A DNA stretch of 32,136 nucleotides. It comes from Planctomycetota bacterium (GTDB taxonomy: Bacteria > Planctomycetota > MHYJ01 > JACPTZ01). Each line of letters begins with the position of its first letter. Position 1 is the stretch's first letter. Below are positions 14,428 to 21,906 of this stretch, piece by piece. The DNA lies in assembly GCA_016192525.1 (NCBI GenBank), contig JACPTZ010000114.1:1-32136 (forward strand), read 5' to 3'. The position numbers and the translations under genes were made by a program. A model generated the notes under the pieces. It searched no databases, was not told the DNA's origin, and was given only the letters and a program-made list of their open reading frames with translations.

Positions 14428-15889
14428 TTAACATGATTCCCCATTGACGCATCTTCTTCCAGAGGGTGACGCGGCTGTAGCCGAGATGCTTCGCCGCGAG
14501 GGAGCGGCTTCCGCCGGAGGCGCGCAGGGCGTCGAGGATGCGCTTTCGTTCCGCGGAGTCCCCGCGCGGCCCGGGGAGACGGCGCCGGTCCGCGCGACCC
14601 GGGGCGGGACGGGCGCCCCGCCCTCCCGGGGTGGCACGGGCGGCTTGTCCGCCCGTGCCCGACGTGTAAGCAGGCACCCCCCCCACATGCCCGGGCAGGT
14701 CTCCCCTCCGGATCCGGTCCCCCGTGGCGACCACGAAGGCGTGCTCGACGGCGTTGCGGAGCTCCCGGATGTTCCCCGGCCAGTCGTGCGACATCAGGGT
14801 CCGGAGGGCCTCGGGGGCGACTCCCCTGATCTTCCGCGACCGCGTCCGGCGGAACTCCGCCACGAACTGCTCGACGAGGAGCGGGATGTCCTCGCCTCGC
14901 TCGCGGAGCGGCGGGAGGGCGATCTCGAAGACCCGGATGCGGTAGAAGAAGTCCTCCCGGACCGATCCGTCCGCGACGAGCTGCTCCATGTCCTTGTTGG
15001 TGGCGGCGACGACGCGGGCGTCGATCTTCATCTCCCGCTCGTCCCCGACGCGGCGGATTTCGTGCTCCTGCAGGACGCGGAGGAGTTTCAACTGGAGGGC
15101 CGGGCTGGTGTCCCCCACCTCGTCGATGAAGAGCGTCCCGCCCTGCGCCGCCTCGAAGACGCCGGCCTTGTCGCGGACAGCATGGGTGAAGGCCCCCTTC
15201 ACGTGGCCGAAGAGTTCGCTCTCGAGGAGCGAGTCGGGCAGGGCCGAGCAGTTCACCCCGATGAACGGGCGGTCGCTGCGGTGGCTGAGGGCGTGGATGG
15301 CGCGGGCAGCGAGTTCCTTGCCGGTCCCGGTCTCGCCGGTGAGGAGGACGGTGACGTCGCTCTGGGCGGCGAGGCGGAGGCGGCGGAAGACTTCCTGGAT
15401 GGCGGGGCTCTTTCCGACGATCCCCTGGAGGGCGTCGCGGCTGCGGGTCTGCTCTTCGAGGAGTTCGATGCGGTCGCGGCATTCGAGGAGCGAGGCGGCC
15501 TCGCGGGCGCGCCGCTCGGCGATGGTGAGGCGGACCGCGAGGAGGGAGAGATCGAACGGCTTGGCGATGAAGTCGTCGGCGCCGGCTTCGAGGGCGGTTT
15601 CGATGTCCTCGGGGCGGGTCTGGCTCGTGATCATGACGACGACGGCCCCCTCGCCGCGGGGGTGGGCGCGGAGGCGGCGGCAGAGGTCGGGCCCGGGGAG
15701 CCCGGGCAGCATCCAGTCGAGGAGGACGAGCGCCTGTCCCTCGCGCTGCCACGACTCCCAGGCCGATTCGCCGTCGGCGCAGACGGTGACGCGGTGTCCG
15801 CGGGCGCGGACCACCTCACCGATAAGGTCGCGCATCGCGGGCTCGTCTTCGACGATGAGTACCTGGAGGGGATCGGGGACCGTCGCCAT
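14423..15889 (-). CDS. NtrC-family sigma-54-dependent response regulator
   Basis: 488 residues. The receiver (1-120) has VEDE, D58 in [10 protein letters not shown] and K110. The AAA+ domain (about 155-395) has Walker A GETGTGKE (185-192), Walker [12 protein letters not shown] (250-260) and arginine fingers in [17 protein letters not shown]. The sigma-54 contact loop reads GAFTHA (232-237) instead of the usual GAFTGA. The C-terminal Fis-type helix-turn-helix is [19 protein letters not shown] (462-480). The linker (about 410-442) is unusually G/P/R-rich because a 31-bp palindrome and related repeat DNA are inserted in frame. The start ATG at 15889 lacks a strong ribosome site. It probably binds the GTTAAC boxes at its 3' end and drives the downstream kinase operon. 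Confidence 0.92.
   Translation of the reverse strand: MATVPDPLQVLIVEDEPAMRDLIGEVVRARGHRVTVCADGESAWESWQREGQALVLLDWMLPGLPGPDLCRRLRAHPRGEGAVVVMITSQTRPEDIETALEAGADDFIAKPFDLSLLAVRLTIAERRAREAASLLECRDRIELLEEQTRSRDALQGIVGKSPAIQEVFRRLRLAAQSDVTVLLTGETGTGKELAARAIHALSHRSDRPFIGVNCSALPDSLLESELFGHVKGAFTHAVRDKAGVFEAAQGGTLFIDEVGDTSPALQLKLLRVLQEHEIRRVGDEREMKIDARVVAATNKDMEQLVADGSVREDFFYRIRVFEIALPPLRERGEDIPLLVEQFVAEFRRTRSRKIRGVAPEALRTLMSHDWPGNIRELRNAVEHAFVVATGDRIRRGDLPGHVGGVPAYTSGTGGQAARATPGGRGARPAPGRADRRRLPGPRGDSAERKRILDALRASGGSRSLAAKHLGYSRVTLWKKMRQWGIMLS
14629..14659. repeat. 31-bp palindromic repeat inside the sigma-54 activator gene
   Basis: Identical over all 31 bases to the intergenic copy at 1572-1602. 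Read on the gene's strand it encodes [10 protein letters not shown] in the linker between the ATPase and the DNA-binding domain. A related GC palindrome (near 14601-14626) lies beside it and extends the inserted peptide. Confidence 0.85.
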
Positions 15890-15997
15890 GGCGCGGATCG
15901 TACCGGGAACGGCGGGGGAGGGCAACGGTCGGAAGCGAGGGGAGCCGCCGCAGCAACTGGTTCGTTTGGTTCTCGCGTCCGGGCCCCTCCGCATGGT

Positions 15998-17398
<1,401 letters not shown>

Positions 17399-17513
17399 GG
17401 GGCCATCAACTCAGCGAGTGGCCTTCCGTTGTTTCCCTCCCCCCACCCGTCCTCCGTAGCCCGAAGGGCGAAGGAGGGAGGGCGCGCGCCTGCGCCGGGA
17501 AAGGCCGCTTCAC

Positions 17514-17542
17514 TTGACCCGGCCCCCGGTCCCTGATAGAAT
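17514..17542 (+). promoter_or_regulatory. Sigma-70-type promoter giving a leaderless antitoxin mRNA
   Basis: TTGACC (17514-17519) and TAGAAT (17537-17542) are exactly 17 bp apart. The antitoxin ATG starts seven bases after the -10 box, so transcription would begin at or next to the start codon. No Shine-Dalgarno is present. Confidence 0.65.
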
Positions 17543-17548
17543 CCTGAT

Positions 17549-17830
17549 ATGAAAACTATCAAGCCTGCGGGCCAGCGGAAGCGCGTCGTCAGCATCTCCC
17601 TTCGTTCCGACCTTCTGGAAGAGGTGGATCGCCGCTGCCGGGGTCGGAGGAGCGCCTTCGTGGAAGCCGCCATCCTCCAGCAACTACGTGCCACCCGGCG
17701 ACACGCCATCGTCCGCTCTTTGGAGGAATACTACCTGAATCGTCCGGACTCCGAGAAGGTTGAGGAGAACCGCATCCTCGGGGATTTTCGCTCCTCGGAC
17801 CGCGATGCCTGGGATGGAATCGACGAATGA
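17549..17830 (+). CDS. Ribbon-helix-helix antitoxin of the second MazF-like pair
   Basis: 93 residues. A basic start (KTIKPAGQRKR) precedes VVSISLRSDLLEEVDRRCRGRRSAFVEAAI, the strand-helix-helix pattern of CopG/MetJ-type DNA-binding proteins. An acidic C-terminus follows (SLEEYYLNRPDSEKVEENRIL ... DAWDGIDE) and probably binds the toxin. The ATG lies directly behind a good promoter. The stop overlaps the toxin ATG by four bases (ATGA), as in the first pair at 3110-3367. The two antitoxins are not close copies, so the pairs were acquired separately or are old. Confidence 0.82.
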   Translation: MKTIKPAGQRKRVVSISLRSDLLEEVDRRCRGRRSAFVEAAILQQLRATRRHAIVRSLEEYYLNRPDSEKVEENRILGDFRSSDRDAWDGIDE

Positions 17831-18180
17831 CCGGCGCCGCCGTCGCGCATGGCGATGTCCTCCTCGTACGCCTCGATCCCACGGTCGGTTCTGAGGAGCG
17901 GAAGACGCGCCCCGTCGTGGTCGTCTCGAACGACAGCATCAATCGCCATGCGCGCGTCTTCATCGCCGTCCCATTCACCTCCAGTCTGCGTCCGCCTTCT
18001 CCCACGCAGGTGATCGTTCATCCCTCCGCGAGCAACGGGCTCAAGGCGGACTCCCGCGCTCTGTGCGAGCATCTCCGCTCTCTCGACAAGCAGCGCATCG
18101 TGGACCGCTGGGGACGCCTCTCAACGACCGACATGAGACGGATTGAGGGAGCGCTGCGAATCGCGCTGAACCAGTTCTGA
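17827..18180 (+). CDS. MazF/PemK-family toxin of the second pair
   Basis: 117 residues. HGDVLLVRLDPTVGSEERKTRPVVVVSND matches the MazF opening (G-D-[IV]-x-x-[VL]-x-x-x-P-x-x-G-S-E-x-x-x-x-R-P-[VA]-[VL]-V-[VI]-S). VFIAVPFTSS matches the central P-[IL]-T strand, and ALCEHLRSLDKQRIVDRWGRL matches the conserved segment E/D-Q-[IL]-R-x-[IVL]-[DS]-x-x-R-[LIV]. It is predicted to be a sequence-specific mRNA endonuclease held in check by the upstream protein. Its last 60 bases overlap, on the opposite strand, the end of the radical SAM gene. Confidence 0.9.
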   Translation: MTGAAVAHGDVLLVRLDPTVGSEERKTRPVVVVSNDSINRHARVFIAVPFTSSLRPPSPTQVIVHPSASNGLKADSRALCEHLRSLDKQRIVDRWGRLSTTDMRRIEGALRIALNQF

Positions 18181-19155
18181 CGCCCACCTCACCTTGCACT
18201 CGCAGCAGAGGTTCTCCAGCGTCCGGATGTCGGCCGAGGCGTTGAACGCGTCGATCGCCGCCTCGAAGGCGGAATCGCATCGGCCGCAGTTCGCGCGCAC
18301 GGCGACCGGGGGCGGGAAATCGTCCTTCGTCCCCACGTGGATCGGGCCCAGCGGCGCGGCGCGGCGGACCACCTCGACCACGCTCCAGAGCCACGGCGGT
18401 CGATAGCGTCCTGAGGCGTGCGCGTGGGCGAGCGCCGTCTCCGGCTGGACGAAGACCGGCTGGAGGGCGACCTTCGATTCGATCCCGGCCTCGCGTGCCT
18501 TCGCGTGCACGTAACGGCACGTCTCCACCGAGTCCTCGATGGCCTCACGCTCCGTGACCTCCAACGGCTTCAGAAGCACGTAAGCCAGCGGCACCGCCCC
18601 GTGCCGGGCGAGGACGGCCAGCGAATTCTCGAAGTCGGCGCGCGTGAATCCCTTGTGGATCAGCTTGTCGCGAATTCGATCGGCGGCGCTTTCGAGGCCG
18701 ATTCCCACCTCGAGTCGCTTCGGACCGAGCGCCCGGCGGGCCGCGCCGAGCGACGCCTCAGTGACGTACTCCGGACGCGACTCGATCAGCACGCATTCCA
18801 CCGGATCGAGTCCCCCCAGCCGATCGAGCACGCGCCGACGGGCCTCGGGCGGGATCTCGTCGTTGTTCAGGAACGATCCCGAGTTGTAGAGGTCCACCTC
18901 GCGGATGTCCTCGAGCACGAAGTCGTGCGCCGCGACCTCGGTCTCGAACTGCGCCACAAGGTCGTCGGCCGTCACCATCACGCCGCGCGTGGAGGCCAGC
19001 GGGAAGGCGCAGTTCGTGCACGGCCCGCCCCCTCCCTGCGCGTAGGCGCATCCGGGGGCGAGGAAGCCGAACATGAGCCGCCTCGCGGGGCGGCCCCGCA
19101 GAACGACGGGGGCCGTTTTGGAGAAGAGGCCGCGGCGGGAGTCGGGGGGGGGCAC
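18121..19155 (-). CDS. Radical SAM protein, TIGR01210/RaSEA-like group
   Basis: 344 residues from a GTG at 19155 with GGAG six bases upstream. The cluster motif is CAYAQGGGGPCTNCAF, a C-x9-C-x2-C arrangement instead of CxxxCxxC. This spacing, with YNSGSFLNNDEIPPEARRRVL, recalls the group that includes the archaeosine-synthase radical SAM subunit and its bacterial relatives. LEVGIGLESAADRIRDKLIHKGF matches the SAM-binding 'G-[IVL]-E-[ST]' region. The C-terminal part has two cysteine pairs (CGRC and CCEC), probably a zinc site. The last 20 residues are antisense to the toxin gene, so the original end may have been replaced when the toxin-antitoxin pair arrived. Substrate unknown; tRNA modification is a guess. 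Confidence 0.75.
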   Translation of the reverse strand: MPPPDSRRGLFSKTAPVVLRGRPARRLMFGFLAPGCAYAQGGGGPCTNCAFPLASTRGVMVTADDLVAQFETEVAAHDFVLEDIREVDLYNSGSFLNNDEIPPEARRRVLDRLGGLDPVECVLIESRPEYVTEASLGAARRALGPKRLEVGIGLESAADRIRDKLIHKGFTRADFENSLAVLARHGAVPLAYVLLKPLEVTEREAIEDSVETCRYVHAKAREAGIESKVALQPVFVQPETALAHAHASGRYRPPWLWSVVEVVRRAAPLGPIHVGTKDDFPPPVAVRANCGRCDSAFEAAIDAFNASADIRTLENLCCECKVRWASELVQRDSQRSLNPSHVGR

Positions 19156-19202
19156 GTCTGACTCCGATCAGGATGATTGGCGCCGAGACAACAACAACAA
19201 CG

Positions 19203-19393
19203 GTACAAGGTTACCGTCCCGTCCCATTGTCATCCTGAACCTCGGCCGCAGAGCCTGTCCTGAGCGGAGCGAAGGACCGAGGCGAAGGATCACCAGCGTG
19301 TACGGTTTGCAGACTCCGACCCTGGTGATCCTTCGCCCAGCCGGCCAAACGTCGGCCGGCTGGGCTCAGGATGACAATGCGGTAACCTCGTAC
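19203..19393. mobile_element. GTACGAGG-family element, copy 4
   Basis: 191 bp. The ends are GTACAAGGTTACCG and, inverted, GTACGAGGTTACCG (one mismatch in 14). Subterminal ATTGTCATCCTGA / TCAGGATGACAAT and an inner perfect pair CGAAGGATCACCAG / CTGGTGATCCTTCG are present. Perfect 8-bp direct repeats CAACAACG flank it (19195-19202 and 19394-19401), so it landed inside a CAA triplet tract. No coding capacity. The stretch 19156-19463 holds this element, the tract and one further repeat, but no gene. Confidence 0.82.
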
Positions 19394-19444
19394 CAACAAC
19401 GACAACAGCAGCAGCAGCAACAACAACAGCAACAACAACAACAG
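19394..19444. repeat. CAA/CAG triplet tract of 17 units
   Basis: Seventeen consecutive triplets, all CAA or CAG except one CGA. The tract continues on the far side of the GTACGAGG element (19186-19202), so it was once longer and the element split it. No reading frame uses it as a poly-Q segment. Confidence 0.85.
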
Positions 19445-19473
19445 TGCGCCCTTACGGGACGCACTACGAACGG
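19445..19473. repeat. TGCGCCCTTACG...GCACTACGAACGG repeat, copy A
   Basis: TGCGCCCTTACG (19445-19456) and GCACTACGAACGG (19461-19473) are separated by four bases. The same two blocks occur inverted at 24442-24493, again next to a CAA tract and just after a gene end. The repeat supplies the stop codon of the carbamoyltransferase. Confidence 0.7.
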
Positions 19474-21224
19474 ACGCGGGTGTGTGAGGGCGACTTGTGC
19501 ACCAGGAAATCCCCGATGACGAGGTGATCGATCTTCGTCTTGAGAAAGGTCCGCACGGCGTCGTCCGGGGTGCAGACGATCGGTTCCGAGTCGTTAAACG
19601 AGGTGTTGAGCAGCATCGGAACGCCCGTCCGGCGGTCGAAGGCCTCGATAAGCCGGCGGAAGCGCGGATTCTCCTCCGCGATGACCGACTGGATGCGGCT
19701 CGTCCCGTCCACATGGGTGACGGCCGGGATGCGCCCGCGGAACCCCGACCGCACGCGGTAGGCGAGGAGCATGAAGCGGTCGGCGTCCGCCCGGCCTGGC
19801 GCCGTTTCAAACCACTCGGGCGCGCGTTCCGCGAGCACGCTCGGACAGAAGGGCCGGAAGACCTCGCGGTGCTTCACCTTCACGTTGAGTTCCTCGACCA
19901 TCCCGGGGTCGCGCGGATCGGCAAGGATGCTCCGGTTTCCCAGCGCCCGCGGGCCGAACTCCATCCGGCCCTGGAACCAGGCGACGACGTCGTTCGCCTC
20001 CACAAGCCCGGCGGCAACCTCGGACGGGTCGTCCACGCGCGAATACGGGAGGCGCGCGGACTTGAGGGCGCGCTCGATTTCCGCGTCCGGGTACTCCGGG
20101 CCGAGGTACGGCGAGGGCATCGCCTCGATCTTCGGCGTGCCGCCCGACTCGTGATGGAGCAGGAGCGCCGCCCCGATCGCGGTGCCGGCGTCGTTGGCGC
20201 CCGGCTGGATCCAGAGGTGCTCCAGATCCGCCTCCAGGGCCAGCCGCGCGTTGGCCACGCAGTTGAGGGCCACGCCGCCGGCGAGGCAGAGGCGCCGGCT
20301 CCCGGTCTCGCGCCGAGCCCGCGCCGCGAGGGCGAGAAAGGCGCGCTCCGTGAAGTCCTGGAGCGCCGCGGCGATGTCGGCATGGCGCATGTCGCCGCCC
20401 GTCTTCCAGCCGAGCGGCTCGTGCGGAAGCCGGCGCGGGCCGAGGATCCCCTCGATCGGTCCCCACGCCCTCGAGCGGAAGCCGAGGAGGGCGTTGTCGC
20501 TGTCGAAGCCGCCGTCGTCGCGGAGGCGCGCGAAGCGGCTGAAGGCCTCGCGGTAGCGCGCCGGGTCGCCGTACCAGGCGAGCCCCATGATCTTGCACTC
20601 GTCGTGGTTCTGCGTGAAGCCGAGGAAGGAGGTGATCTTCTCCCAGAGAAACCCGAGCGAGTGGGGATAGCGAACCTCGGCGAGGCGGCGCATCTGCGGA
20701 CCGCGGCCGTGCCAGAGTGTCGTGGACGCGATCTCGCCGATCCCGTCGATCGAGAGAACAGCGGCCTCGTCGAGAGGCGCCGCGTAGTAGGCGCTCGCGG
20801 CGTGGCAGGCGTGGTGGTCGAGGAATCGCACGGGGGCGTGGAGCGCGGAGCCGAAGCGGGCGGCGAGGAGCGCGGGAACCTGGCGCACGAGGCGGTGGAA
20901 TCGCTCCTCGCCGGATCGCGTCCCGTAATCGCCCGGGACGATCTGCGGTTCGTCCGGGAGGCCCACGTTCGAGGCGAGGCGGGCCTCGGGATCGAAGGAA
21001 TACCCGATCGCCCCGATGTCCCCCATCCCAAGTCCCGCCGAGGCCAGAGCGGCGTCGATGGCCAGGAACGGCAGGATCGGCGCCTGGTCGATCTCCGCCT
21101 TCTTGGCGTGCTTCACCCGGCTGAGGCGCTCTTCCTCGACGGCCGAAACGACACGACCGCCCATGACCACCGCCGCACTCGATTCGTGATAGACCGCCTT
21201 GAGGCCGAGGAAGGCTGGGCCCAT
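19464..21224 (-). CDS. NodU/CmcH-family carbamoyltransferase
   Basis: 586 residues from the ATG at 21224, which has GGAGG seven bases upstream; an upstream extension would run through CAA repeats. The opening LGLKAVYHESSAAVVMGGRVVSAVEEERLSRVKH matches the family's 'GI...HD.SA.L...G.iv.A.eEERf.R.Kh'. The metal-site block FLDHHACHAASAYY holds the conserved histidines of the Kae1-like domain. LAGGVALNCVANARL is the family's G-G-x-A-L-N block. The C-terminal domain carries MEFGPRALGNRSILADPR and FRPFCPSVL. Known members transfer carbamoyl from carbamoyl phosphate, through carbamoyl-adenylate, to hydroxyls of sugars or antibiotics. The acceptor is unknown; no glycosyltransferases or secondary-metabolite genes are close. 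Confidence 0.92.
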   Translation of the reverse strand: MGPAFLGLKAVYHESSAAVVMGGRVVSAVEEERLSRVKHAKKAEIDQAPILPFLAIDAALASAGLGMGDIGAIGYSFDPEARLASNVGLPDEPQIVPGDYGTRSGEERFHRLVRQVPALLAARFGSALHAPVRFLDHHACHAASAYYAAPLDEAAVLSIDGIGEIASTTLWHGRGPQMRRLAEVRYPHSLGFLWEKITSFLGFTQNHDECKIMGLAWYGDPARYREAFSRFARLRDDGGFDSDNALLGFRSRAWGPIEGILGPRRLPHEPLGWKTGGDMRHADIAAALQDFTERAFLALAARARRETGSRRLCLAGGVALNCVANARLALEADLEHLWIQPGANDAGTAIGAALLLHHESGGTPKIEAMPSPYLGPEYPDAEIERALKSARLPYSRVDDPSEVAAGLVEANDVVAWFQGRMEFGPRALGNRSILADPRDPGMVEELNVKVKHREVFRPFCPSVLAERAPEWFETAPGRADADRFMLLAYRVRSGFRGRIPAVTHVDGTSRIQSVIAEENPRFRRLIEAFDRRTGVPMLLNTSFNDSEPIVCTPDDAVRTFLKTKIDHLVIGDFLVHKSPSHTRVRS

Positions 21225-21618
21225 CAGTGGCCTCCGGCACGGGTGGAACCGCGAATGGCGCGAATGAACAACAGAGAGCGGGTTCTGTGGGAGACAGAAA
21301 CCGCAGCAACAGCAACAACAATGACAGTAACAGGGTTCATCCGGCTGAAGGATACTTCTCCGATGCATCCGGAAAGGAAACCACGAATTTCACGAATCCT
21401 CTGTTTCGGTGGCCTCAGCGGTATCAGTGGTTCACCTTGTTCGCTCCGTTGTTTCCGCTTCTGTTCTTGTCGTCTCCCCCTTCAACGCTGATATGGAACG
21501 ACCGGCTGTCAAGAGTAAACGTGCGTGATCACGGCGACGGTCCTTTCGTTGTTTCTGTTCGAGAGGCTCGGACGACGGATGGAGCAGGGCGCTTCGACGA
21601 CGAGTCACCCATCCGACC
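21225..21618. other. Gene-free stretch with decayed dispersed repeats
   Basis: It holds phrases of long dispersed repeats (GAACCGCGAATGGCGCGAATG, 20 bases of which are typical; ACCACGAATTTCACGAATC), a CAA/CAG-rich stretch near 21300-21330 and pyrimidine-rich runs. No convincing gene or promoter is seen. Confidence 0.5.
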
Positions 21619-21906
21619 ATGAACCCTGAACCCGATCCCACGCCCGGCGAACGCGTCTTCGTCCAGCCGGACGACCTGCCCGCCGGAGAATATCACCGCT
21701 GGAAGGACCGGCTGAGACTCGTCGAGGCCTGGGCCAAGGAGCTGACGAGGACAGCCCGTTGCGCGGCCCAACCCGTTCGCCCTCACCCTACCCTCTCCCC
21801 CTCCCCGCCGGACGGATGGCGGGGAACGGGAGAGAGGTACAACAGAACGCTCGCGACGGAGTCGATGCCAACGAGTCGGCGAAGCCGCAGGAGGCAGACA
21901 CCATGA
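21619..21906 (+). CDS. Short hypothetical protein, tail derived from a dispersed repeat
   Basis: 95 residues. The first 50 (beginning MNPEPDPTPGERVFVQPDDL, with YHRWKDRLRLVEAWAKELTR as a likely helix) have the composition of a real protein. From about residue 53 the peptide RPHPTLSPSPPDGW is a translation of a dispersed hairpin repeat. The stop overlaps the ATG of the next gene (ATGA at 21903), which suggests coupling. No good ribosome site precedes its own ATG. It may be a real gene whose end was replaced by repeat DNA, or a chance frame. No function can be given. Confidence 0.4.
   Translation: MNPEPDPTPGERVFVQPDDLPAGEYHRWKDRLRLVEAWAKELTRTARCAAQPVRPHPTLSPSPPDGWRGTGERYNRTLATESMPTSRRSRRRQTP
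21777..21836. repeat. CCCTCACCCTACCCTCTCCC-type hairpin repeat, copy 1
   Basis: CTCTCCC (21793-21799) pairs with GGGAGAG (21828-21834), and CCCCGCC (21803-21809) pairs with GGCGGGG (21818-21824). The same type recurs at 24527-24563 and, shortened, at 7796-7832. Such repeats are known from many proteobacterial and environmental genomes, where they read as PHPNPLP when translated. Confidence 0.75.

Noticed and set aside
14444-15997. Upstream extension of the helicase frame, making a protein of over 900 residues
   Set aside because: This part is exactly antisense to the sigma-54 activator, whose motifs are unambiguous. It is a GC-rich shadow frame.
17399-17513. Intrinsic terminator after the helicase (GGCCA ... 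TGGCC followed by TTCCGTTGTTTCCC)
   Set aside because: The stem is only five base pairs with a long loop, and the T-rich part is interrupted. Too weak to call.
21225-21368. Upstream extension of the carbamoyltransferase with a Cys-rich stretch (CYCHCCCCCCGFC)
   Set aside because: The Cys run is only the translation of a CAA/CAG-type tract. The family start with a good ribosome site is at 21224.
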